Shown: positions 1 to 9,675 of the stretch, one piece after another
Position numbering within the stretch: position 1 is the stretch's first letter
Layout: each line of letters begins with the position of its first letter
Assembly: GCA_021781415.1 (NCBI GenBank)
Contig: JAJXWW010000079.1
Span: 62,001 to 126,000 of the forward strand
Length of the DNA: 64,000 nucleotides
From: Planctomycetota bacterium
GTDB taxonomy: Bacteria; Planctomycetota; Planctomycetia; Gemmatales; Gemmataceae
Reading direction: 5' to 3'
Program-made: the position numbers and the translations under genes
The notes under the pieces: generated by a model
Database searches by the model: none
Told to the model about the DNA's origin: nothing
What the model saw: only the letters and a program-made list of their open reading frames with translations

Positions 1-1
1 T

Positions 2-490
2 TTCGCGCACCGCATTGCCGAGCGATTTCAACCCCAAAAGATCATTCTCTTCGGCTCTTACGCTTACGGCACACCACACAACGAAAGCGATGTCGATCTA
101 CTCGTCATCATGCCCACCCGCGATACGGTCCATCAAGCCCTTCGTATCCGTCGAGCTTTCAATCGAGTTTTCTCGTTGGACTTGATTGTACGGACGCCCA
201 AGCAGATCGAGCGTGGACTGCGCGAAAACGATTGGTTCCTTCGGGATATCGTCAAGAGGGGAAAGGTTCTCTATGAAGCGCGAGACGACGAGGTGGGTTC
301 GCAAGGCGGAAGAAGATTGGCAAGGCGCAAACGCACTCGCCTCCCAAACTCCTCCCCTTCAAGATCTGGTCTGCTTCCACTGCCAACAAGCAGCGGAGAA
401 ATACCTCAAGGCTTTGCTACAAAACAGCGGAACGACGGTTCCCAAAACGCACGACCTAGAAGAACTCCTCGATCTGCTACTTCCGCATGA
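2..490 (+). CDS. MNT-type nucleotidyltransferase (antitoxin-like), 5' truncated by window edge
   Basis: Frame 2 open from window start: FAHRIAERFQPQKIILFGSYAYGTPHNESDVDLLVI (GS-x10-DxD nucleotidyltransferase signature); overlaps the following HEPN gene. Confidence 0.8.
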   Translation, partial: FAHRIAERFQPQKIILFGSYAYGTPHNESDVDLLVIMPTRDTVHQALRIRRAFNRVFSLDLIVRTPKQIERGLRENDWFLRDIVKRGKVLYEARDDEVGSQGGRRLARRKRTRLPNSSPSRSGLLPLPTSSGEIPQGFATKQRNDGSQNARPRRTPRSATSA

Positions 491-656
491 CGCTTCACTC
501 AGGCCGCTTCGAAGACTGTCGCAATCGCTCAGTCAATATGCGGTAGACTATCGCTATCCAGGAGAGCGTGCCACAACGCGGAGAATGAAGACCGCTCTCG
601 CTCACGCGGAGCGCGTGCGGACGGAAGCACTTACGCGGCTTGGCTTGCCAGTCTAG
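273..656 (+). CDS. HEPN domain protein (toxin-like partner of MNT)
   Basis: MKRETTRWVRKAEEDWQGANAL...CFHCQQAAEKYLKALLQ, typical HEPN; internal ATG at 273 of the 186..656 ORF. Confidence 0.8.
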   Translation: MKRETTRWVRKAEEDWQGANALASQTPPLQDLVCFHCQQAAEKYLKALLQNSGTTVPKTHDLEELLDLLLPHDASLRPLRRLSQSLSQYAVDYRYPGERATTRRMKTALAHAERVRTEALTRLGLPV

Positions 657-763
657 TTTTACCTCGTGTCACGATCGGTCGGTGGAATTGAACTCCGAAT
701 GCCACGCCTTACAATGATCCTATCCACGCCCTACCATCACCCAGTTGAGGGAAGTCCCACATA

Positions 764-1933
764 ATGCGCGACGGCGATGCCAAAGCCAACGTCCTTCTGG
801 TAGATGATACACCCGCGAATCTCTTGGCGTTGCGAACGATTTTAGATTCGCTCGGCCAAAATCTCATCGAAGCAGCGTCCGGCGAACAAGCGCTGCATTC
901 TCTTCTCAACGAAGATTTCGCCGTCATCCTGCTCGACGTGAGCTTGCCGGGCATGGATGGCTACGAAGTGGCACGGATGATTCGAGGACGCAGACGCTCG
1001 CGGCGCACGCCCATCATTTTCGTCACCGCCTACGACACGCCGTCCGAGCGCATGATCGAAGCCTATTCGCAGGGAGCGGTCGATTTTCTGGTCAAGCCGT
1101 TGGTCCCCGCCGTGCTGCGTTCCAAAGTGTCCGTGTTCGTTGAGTTGTATCAGAAGACGGAACAGGTCAAACGCCAGCAGGAGCAGATGCTCCTGCAACA
1201 GCGCGAGATGATGCGGGCGGGACACTTGGCCGTTGCCGGACAGCTTGCCGCTAGTGTGGCCCACGAAGTGCGGAATCCCCTGGCCACGATCAAGGTCTTG
1301 GTCGAAGGAGCGCTCCGCGCTCGCAATCCATCGCCGCTCTCTCCGCAAGAACTTACCGTCATGCACGGGGAAATCGCTCGGCTCGAACGCATCGTCCAAG
1401 AGTATCTCGATTTCGCCCGACCTCCCGAGTCGAATCGCAATGTCGGCGATCTGCGCGACGTACTCGATCAGACGGCGGCGCTGCTCCATTCCAACGCGCA
1501 GCGTCAAGGCATTTGTCTGGCCGTGGATTACCCCAGTCAGCCGGTTTGGGCCAAAGTCGATCACGATCAAATCCGTGCCGTACTCATCAATTTGTTGCTC
1601 AACGCCATGGAAGCCATGAAGCAAGGCGGAAACCTTCAAGTGAACCTGAAGACGACGCATCACGAAATCGTCATGTCGGTGACGGATAGCGGCTGCGGCA
1701 TTCCACCTGAGATTCTCAAACGTCTGTTCGCCCCATTTGTCAGCAGCAAACCGAGCGGCACCGGCTTGGGGCTGTGCATCTCCAAACGCATCGTCGAATC
1801 GCACGGCGGACGGATCACGGCCAATAACCGTCCCGAAGGCGGGGCGGTCGTGGCTCTGACGTTGCCGCGACGGGACGAACGAGAGGATTCGAGTATAGGT
1901 AATGGAAAATCGTCGGCGGCGATCGTTCCCTGA
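764..1933 (+). CDS. Response regulator receiver - histidine kinase hybrid (soluble)
   Basis: N-terminal receiver (VILLDVSLPGMDG), HisKA (SVAHEVRNPLATIK), HATPase (GTGLGLCISKRIVESHGG). Confidence 0.9.
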   Translation: MRDGDAKANVLLVDDTPANLLALRTILDSLGQNLIEAASGEQALHSLLNEDFAVILLDVSLPGMDGYEVARMIRGRRRSRRTPIIFVTAYDTPSERMIEAYSQGAVDFLVKPLVPAVLRSKVSVFVELYQKTEQVKRQQEQMLLQQREMMRAGHLAVAGQLAASVAHEVRNPLATIKVLVEGALRARNPSPLSPQELTVMHGEIARLERIVQEYLDFARPPESNRNVGDLRDVLDQTAALLHSNAQRQGICLAVDYPSQPVWAKVDHDQIRAVLINLLLNAMEAMKQGGNLQVNLKTTHHEIVMSVTDSGCGIPPEILKRLFAPFVSSKPSGTGLGLCISKRIVESHGGRITANNRPEGGAVVALTLPRRDEREDSSIGNGKSSAAIVP

Positions 1934-1954
1934 CAAAAGACAAAAGGAATCGAC

Positions 1955-3418
1955 ATGTCGAAATTGCTGATTGTCGACGATGAGGAGGCACTGTGCTATT
2001 CGTTCCAACGGGTGCTGTCCGCGCAAGGGTTGGAGGTGTGTACCGCGGGGACTGCTGCCGAGGGATGGAAGCTATTCGAGTCCGAAGGCGCGGACGTTGT
2101 AGTACTCGATCTGCAATTACCGGACAGATCGGGTATGGAATTATTTCACGACCTCCGTGCCAGCGATCCGCGATGTCCGGTCATTTTTATGACGGCGCAC
2201 GGCACCGCCGACACGGCAATAGAGGCAATGAAGCACGGCGCATTCGATTATCAAGTCAAACCCGTCGATCTCGAACAGTTCACGCAGATTCTGGAGCGCG
2301 CCTTCGAGGCGGCGCGTTTGATGCGCGTCCCGGCGCTGCTGCCCCCGGATAGCGAGGGCGATCGCATCGTGGCTACCAGCCGCGTCATGCAAGAGATGTG
2401 CAAGACGATCGGCCGCGTCGCCCCGCAAGATGTCAACGTGCTTATTTGCGGCGAGAGCGGCGTGGGCAAGGAACTGGTCGCCCGCGCCCTCTATCAACAC
2501 AGCCCTCGAGCCGATAAGCCGTTCCTAGCCATCAACTGCGCTGCCATTCCAGAAACCCTGTTGGAGAGCGAGTTGTTCGGTCACGAAAAGGGGGCGTTCA
2601 CCGGCGCGGATCGACGGCGCATCGGCAAGTTCGAGCAATGCGACACCGGCACGCTCTTTCTGGACGAGATCGGCGACATGCCCTTGGCGTTGCAAGCGAA
2701 AATGCTCCGCGTCCTCCAAGATCAGCGCTTCGAGCGTTTGGGCAGCCATGAGACGGTGCAGACCAACGTGCGCGTGTTGGCGGCCACCAATCAGCATTTG
2801 AATCGCCTGGTCGAGGAAGGGCGCTTTCGTTCCGATCTCTATTACCGCCTGAGTACCGTACGCATCGACATTCCGCCTCTCCGCGTGCGTCAGGGCGATC
2901 TGGAAGAACTGGCGCACGAGTTTCTGTTCCGCTACGCGCGGGAAATGGGCATGGAAGTGCAGGGGTTCGCTCCGGAGACGTTGGAACTGATGCGTTCGTA
3001 TTCTTGGCCCGGCAACGTGCGCGAATTGCAGGGGGCGATTCGTCAGGCTTTGCTCGCCGGTCGGGGCCACATTCTTTTGCCGGAGTTCTTGCCCGAACAT
3101 CTACGATGTCCCCCCACTCCGAAAGACAGTTCGAGGGAGGCGATAACGTCCAAAGCGGGACTGGAGGCGTTGGCCAGAGCATTGATCGAAAAGGGAGGAA
3201 GCGATCTGTACAGTGAAGCCATAGCCGCTCTCGATCGCGCGATTCTGCCGATTGTATTGCAACACCACGGCAACCATCAAACTCGGGCATGTGAGATGCT
3301 CGGTATCAGCCGAACCACTCTTAGGCAAAAGTTGCGCACCCTCGGTCTGTCGATCGGTCTCACAGTGGTCGATAACGCGGCGGAAGAGGGGAAATCCAAC
3401 GAATCAGGTGAAGCGTAA
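1955..3418 (+). CDS. Sigma-54-dependent NtrC-family response regulator
   Basis: Receiver (VVVLDLQLPDRSG), AAA+ (GESGVGKELVARA, ESELFGHEKGAFTGA), C-terminal Fis-type HTH. Confidence 0.95.
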   Translation: MSKLLIVDDEEALCYSFQRVLSAQGLEVCTAGTAAEGWKLFESEGADVVVLDLQLPDRSGMELFHDLRASDPRCPVIFMTAHGTADTAIEAMKHGAFDYQVKPVDLEQFTQILERAFEAARLMRVPALLPPDSEGDRIVATSRVMQEMCKTIGRVAPQDVNVLICGESGVGKELVARALYQHSPRADKPFLAINCAAIPETLLESELFGHEKGAFTGADRRRIGKFEQCDTGTLFLDEIGDMPLALQAKMLRVLQDQRFERLGSHETVQTNVRVLAATNQHLNRLVEEGRFRSDLYYRLSTVRIDIPPLRVRQGDLEELAHEFLFRYAREMGMEVQGFAPETLELMRSYSWPGNVRELQGAIRQALLAGRGHILLPEFLPEHLRCPPTPKDSSREAITSKAGLEALARALIEKGGSDLYSEAIAALDRAILPIVLQHHGNHQTRACEMLGISRTTLRQKLRTLGLSIGLTVVDNAAEEGKSNESGEA

Positions 3419-3452
3419 ACGAGGATGCGTCGAGCGACGAACCTGCCTCATC

Positions 3453-3494
3453 GGCTCGCCCTCTCCCCCGGAGTACCGCGGGAGAGGGCGAGCC
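3453..3494. terminator. Perfect 15-bp stem hairpin between convergent ntrC-like gene and valS
   Basis: GGCTCGCCCTCTCCC-12 nt-GGGAGAGGGCGAGCC. Confidence 0.6.
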
Positions 3495-3589
3495 ACCAAT
3501 TTTACCGCTTCGCACTCTCGGATTATCGCACGATCGGCTCCTGAGCGCCGAATCGGCGCGGCAAGAACGGGCTGCCGCTTGCTGTTGTC

Positions 3590-6500
3590 CTACTCCTGAC
3601 TCAGTTCCTTCAGGTTCATTTCCACCGCTTGAATTTGGATCTGTAGATCGGCGACGAGATCGCGCTGTTGTTGGACCACATCGGCGGGGGCGCGCTCGAC
3701 GAAGTTGGCGTTGCCGAGTTTCGCTCGCGCCGCCTGCAGATGTTTCAGCTTTTCGGCCACTTGTTTTTCCAAGCGAGTCTTTTCGGCATCGACATCGATC
3801 AAACCTTGCAGCGACGTGTAGATCTCGAAATCCGCCGTCACCTGGCTGGCGGCTTGGCGCGGCTTCTCAATGGCAGGACCGCACTCCAATCGAGCAACGC
3901 CTGCCAAAGATGCGATGAACGGCGTGAGCGCGCGAAAATCCTCGGCGATGGACTCGGAGCAACGCACGAACACATCGAGATTCGTTTTCAGATCGACAGT
4001 GTACCGATTTCGCACTTCGCGCACGGCGCGGATCAGCTCTTGCATTCGACCGATGCGCGCCTCCATCGCGCCATCGCGCCACGTTTCGGGCAGAATCGGC
4101 CATGCCGCGACCACCACGCTTTCGGCTGCCGGCTCCGGCGCGGGTAAGCCACGCTCGAAGGCGATCTCATTGAAAGCCTGCCAAATCGACTCGGCGACGA
4201 ACGGCACAATCGGCTGCACGAGCCGCAAGATGCCGTCGAGAACCCCGACCAGGACGCGCTGCACCAATGGACGCGCTGCGGGATCTTGCAGGCGGCGCTT
4301 GCTCATCTCGAGGTACCAATCGCAGAACTCGGACCAGGTGAAATCGTAGATCGTCCGCGCTACCTCGCTGAAACGATAGTTCTCCAGATGTTGCGTCACC
4401 GTGGCGGCCGTCGTCGCCAAGCGGCTCAGGATCCAGCGATCTTCGAGCGGCAAGTGTTCGACATGAATCGCTTGCGGAGTATAACCCTCTAAATTGAGGA
4501 ATAAAAAGCGGGCCGCGTTCCACAGCTTATTGGCAAAGTTGCGACCGACCTCGAAGCGCTCCGATGCCTGCTTCGCCGTCGGCAATTCCGGATCGGGAGC
4601 GTGCCATGGCCCGCCGGGACGAAACGGTTTTTTGCAGCTGGGACAGGCGATCTTGCGCGTTTTGCCGCCGAGATGCTCCATCTTCACCGGCACGAGAACA
4701 TCGCAATGCGGACACACGTTGGCCACCGGCATCTTGCTGTCCTGCGTCTCCGTGGCCAAATGAACCATTTGAAAGCGAAGCGCGTCGGCTCCGTAGCGCT
4801 CGATGATGTCGAGCGGATCGAGACCGTTGCCCTTGGTCTTGCTCATCGTCTCGCCAAAGGCGTCGAGGATCTTCGGATGGATATAGACCCGGTGAAACGG
4901 CACTTCGCTGAGGTTGTATAGTCCGGTCATCACCATGCGCGCCACCCAGAGCGTAATAATGTCGCGGCTCGTTACCAGCACGCCGGTCGGATACCAGTAG
5001 GCCAGCTCCGGCGTATGTTCCGGCCAGCCGAGCGTCGAGTGCGGCCACAACGCCGAACTGAACCAGGTATCGAGGACATCCGGATCTTGTTCCAAAGGAT
5101 ATTTCGGACCCAGAATATCGCTCGGCAAATCGTTGAGGGCGCAAATGAGCCAACGGCCGTTTGCTTCGTCGAGCCGCCAGGCCACGTCATCGCGTCTCTC
5201 GAAGATGCGCTTCAGTTCGTTTTCCGGACAATACGCATACCAAATGGGAATGCGATGTCCCCACCACAACTGGCGGCTGATGCACCAATCGCGCTTCTCG
5301 CCGAGCCAATCGAGATAAGTCTTGGCATAGCGCTCCGGACTGAAGCGCACGCGGCCTTCGTTCACGGCGTCGATAGCACGCTGGGCCAAACCCGGTTGGC
5401 CGTTCGCGTCGCCCATGCGCACGAACCATTGATCCGATAGATACGGCTCGATGGGTGTCTTGCTGCGATCGCTGACCGGGATGGTGTTCTCGATTTCCTC
5501 TTCGCGGTCGAACAAGCCGATTTCCTGCAAATCTTCGATCACTTTTCGCCGCGCTTCCATGCGGTCGATTCCAGTGTACGAGAAGGTTCGACCGCGATAT
5601 TCGCCGCACCCCTTGTCATTGATCGAACCGTCGGGATTCAAAATGTTGATCGGTTCGCCGATCTCCTTGTGGCGTTCCCAGACGGCATAATCGTTGGCAT
5701 CGTGAGCGGGTGTAATCTTGACCGCGCCGGTCCCTTTTTCGGGATCGGCGTAGCGATCGGCAATCAGCGGTATTTTACGTCCCACAAGAGGCAATTCGAG
5801 AATCGCGCCGGCGCGAGCGAGTTCGGCGAGATTTACTAGATGCGGAAGCATTTCGTCGCGTCGGCGGCGCAGACGTTCGAGTCGTTCCTGGATGTCGCGC
5901 AGCTCTCTTTCGTTCGCCTTGGCCAAACTCGCCTCCAACTCGCGCTCGCGCTTGTCGAGTTCGCGCGCCGGTTCGGGATGGACGGCGACGGCGGTATCGC
6001 CGAGCATCGTCTCCGGCCGCGTCGTGCCAATGAGGACATGGTCGAGACTGCCGGACGCTCCCGATAAAATCGGATAGCGAAAGTAGTAAAACTTGCCTTT
6101 CTGTTTGACGTTCTCCACTTCGTCGTCGGCCACCGACGTTTGCAGTTGGGCATCCCAGTTCACAAGTCGTTTGCCGCGGAAAATTAGGCCGTCTTTGAAC
6201 ATCTTGAAAAAAGTAGTGCGAACGGCGCGAGCGCACACCGGATCGAGGGTGAAGCGCGTCCGCTGCCAATCGCAGCTGCAACCCAATTCGCTGAGCTGGC
6301 CGAGGATGCGCTTCTCGTATTGGTCCTTCCATTGCCAGATGCGCTTCACCAGTTCCTCTCGACCGAGATCGCGGCGCGTCTTCTTCTCTTCGTCGCGCAG
6401 ACGGCGTTCGACCACGGCTTGCGTGGCAATGCCGGCGTGATCGGTTCCGGGCATCCAGAGCGTAGCGTAGCCCTGCATCCGTCGCCAACGCACCAACACG

Positions 6501-6703
6501 TCTTGCAACGTATTATTAAGAGCGTGGCCGAGATGCAGAGCCCCGGTCACATTGGGCGGTGGAATGACGATGCAAAACGGCTCGCGGTTGACATCGGGTC
6601 GAGCATGAAAGAAGCCGCGTTCGTTCCAGAACTTCAACCAACGCTTTTGGGCTTCGCGGGGATCGTAGTGCTTTGCTAATTCCATCGCCATGTGATTTGG
6701 CAT
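3590..6703 (-). CDS. valS: Valine--tRNA ligase
   Basis: PPPNVTGALHLGHALN (HIGH), WMPGTDHAGIATQ, MSKTKGNGLDP (KMSKS), C-terminal coiled coil. Confidence 0.97.
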   Translation of the reverse strand: MPNHMAMELAKHYDPREAQKRWLKFWNERGFFHARPDVNREPFCIVIPPPNVTGALHLGHALNNTLQDVLVRWRRMQGYATLWMPGTDHAGIATQAVVERRLRDEEKKTRRDLGREELVKRIWQWKDQYEKRILGQLSELGCSCDWQRTRFTLDPVCARAVRTTFFKMFKDGLIFRGKRLVNWDAQLQTSVADDEVENVKQKGKFYYFRYPILSGASGSLDHVLIGTTRPETMLGDTAVAVHPEPARELDKRERELEASLAKANERELRDIQERLERLRRRRDEMLPHLVNLAELARAGAILELPLVGRKIPLIADRYADPEKGTGAVKITPAHDANDYAVWERHKEIGEPINILNPDGSINDKGCGEYRGRTFSYTGIDRMEARRKVIEDLQEIGLFDREEEIENTIPVSDRSKTPIEPYLSDQWFVRMGDANGQPGLAQRAIDAVNEGRVRFSPERYAKTYLDWLGEKRDWCISRQLWWGHRIPIWYAYCPENELKRIFERRDDVAWRLDEANGRWLICALNDLPSDILGPKYPLEQDPDVLDTWFSSALWPHSTLGWPEHTPELAYWYPTGVLVTSRDIITLWVARMVMTGLYNLSEVPFHRVYIHPKILDAFGETMSKTKGNGLDPLDIIERYGADALRFQMVHLATETQDSKMPVANVCPHCDVLVPVKMEHLGGKTRKIACPSCKKPFRPGGPWHAPDPELPTAKQASERFEVGRNFANKLWNAARFLFLNLEGYTPQAIHVEHLPLEDRWILSRLATTAATVTQHLENYRFSEVARTIYDFTWSEFCDWYLEMSKRRLQDPAARPLVQRVLVGVLDGILRLVQPIVPFVAESIWQAFNEIAFERGLPAPEPAAESVVVAAWPILPETWRDGAMEARIGRMQELIRAVREVRNRYTVDLKTNLDVFVRCSESIAEDFRALTPFIASLAGVARLECGPAIEKPRQAASQVTADFEIYTSLQGLIDVDAEKTRLEKQVAEKLKHLQAARAKLGNANFVERAPADVVQQQRDLVADLQIQIQAVEMNLKELSQE

Positions 6704-6730
6704 CCTATTCGAGAAACAGATTCCAAAAAT

Positions 6731-7699
6731 CTAAGATTGTCCACGCAGTCGATTCATCTCCGCTTCCATTTGGAGAAGACGCGCTTCCGCAGTCTGTCGC
6801 GCCAAAGCTTCGGACTGAGCGCGAACTTCCGCCGCTTCTCGCGCTTGGGTCTCAAGTCGCCGCGCCTGCATTTCGGCTCGCGCTTGAGCTTCGGCGCGTT
6901 GTCTTGCTTGGGCTTCCACAAGTGCTTGCTCTTCGGCTGCTTCGGCACGCGACTCCGCGTCTGCAACGGCGTTGATCGCCTCCGCCGGTTCCAGAAAAGG
7001 ACGACCCGAAGCATCGCGGCAGACCAGCCGTCCATCCTCAAAACGTATCCATAATCCAATCGAACCCAACGACAACCAACCCTCCGCGTCCGGCTCCACA
7101 ACGACATATCCGTCCACACCACGACGGTAAGCCAACAAACGCGGCTTCTCACCATCCTCATTTTGACGATCTACAATCACGTAATAGGGAATACCCGCAC
7201 GATAATACTCGTCCACCTTGGCATTCAAATCGCCTTCTCGCGTCGCCGGCGATGTCACCTCCAAAGCCAACAGCGTCCGAGCCGCGCATTCCGAAAGGTA
7301 AAACGTGCCGCGTTGACCGTCCCAGTCGTCCGGAAAACCATCGACCACCGCGAAATCCGGACCATGAGCCTTGATCCCTTCCACACCCCAATCCATGCGA
7401 TGATCGAAAAAAACGTACACGTTGGGACGGTCGGCCAGATGGGCGCTCAAAACGGCATCCAAGTAGCGACAGTCGCGTCGATGATCGTCGTTGTTCACGA
7501 TGAAATCGCCCTCCTGGGGATGGAGTACGTCCTCTTCGGTGAGGGGCACTTGAATCGACTTCTCCGTACCATCCGGCTCGAATTGGGTTACATAACGCCA
7601 ACCGTAAAACCACGGATCTGCATCGGTGGACCGAGTCGGTTGGACTTGGGGTTCAACGTGGGTATTCATGCCTTCTCCTCCCTCAATGCCATCGGTCAC
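6731..7699 (-). CDS. Uma2-family (DUF820) restriction endonuclease-like protein with C-terminal coiled coil; likely start at internal ATG MNTHVEPQ
   Basis: GPDFAVVDGF...LALEVTSPATREGDLNAKVDEYYRAGIPYYVIVD, Uma2/PD-(D/E)xK pattern. Confidence 0.85.
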   Translation of the reverse strand: MTDGIEGGEGMNTHVEPQVQPTRSTDADPWFYGWRYVTQFEPDGTEKSIQVPLTEEDVLHPQEGDFIVNNDDHRRDCRYLDAVLSAHLADRPNVYVFFDHRMDWGVEGIKAHGPDFAVVDGFPDDWDGQRGTFYLSECAARTLLALEVTSPATREGDLNAKVDEYYRAGIPYYVIVDRQNEDGEKPRLLAYRRGVDGYVVVEPDAEGWLSLGSIGLWIRFEDGRLVCRDASGRPFLEPAEAINAVADAESRAEAAEEQALVEAQARQRAEAQARAEMQARRLETQAREAAEVRAQSEALARQTAEARLLQMEAEMNRLRGQS

Positions 7700-7792
7700 G
7701 ATTGTCCGCGCAAACGATTTATCTCCGCTTCCACGCGCGTAACGCCAACCGTCGAAGTCGGTGTCGCGCTTGGATTGGACTTCCCAATCGGG
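7696..7792 (-). pseudogene. Remnant of a second Uma2-family gene
   Basis: Minus-strand VEAEINRLRGQS* (7696-7734) matches the intact 3' end EAEMNRLRGQS*; adjacent DWEVQSKRDTDFDGWRYA in another frame resembles the intact N-terminal QVQPTRSTDADPWFYGWRYV. Confidence 0.65.
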
Positions 7793-7807
7793 GTGTCAAC
7801 GGGATTC

Positions 7808-9403
<1,596 letters not shown>

Positions 9404-9418
9404 AATTCAATCCGCCAA

Positions 9419-9450
9419 TAAAAAAAGCCCTGAAGCACTCGCTCCAGGGC
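9419..9450 (-). terminator. Intrinsic terminator within the cimA 5' leader (candidate attenuator)
   Basis: Minus strand GCCCTGGAGC-GAGT-GCTTCAGGGC followed by TTTTTTTATT, ending about 16 nt before the cimA ATG. Confidence 0.75.
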
Positions 9451-9675
9451 CGGGACAACAGAGCCAACTCATTGCGTCAAAAAGCCCGGCACTAATCTCT
9501 CCATACGACGGCGATACGGCGCGCTCCCCGCGCCCCGCAAATAGCGATCGATCGATTCGTTTGGAGAGATGTTCGCACGGTCGAAATCCTCACGGTCGAT
9601 ACCCGATACCCTACAATTATACATTAAAACAAATCGGTGGGCGTCCGTCCATTGGCGAGACCGAGGGCTTCTCGT

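Noticed and set aside
668-763. Possible tRNA-like fragment (GGTGGAATTGAACTCCGAATGCCACGCC)
   Set aside because: No complete cloverleaf, T-arm or acceptor stem could be built.
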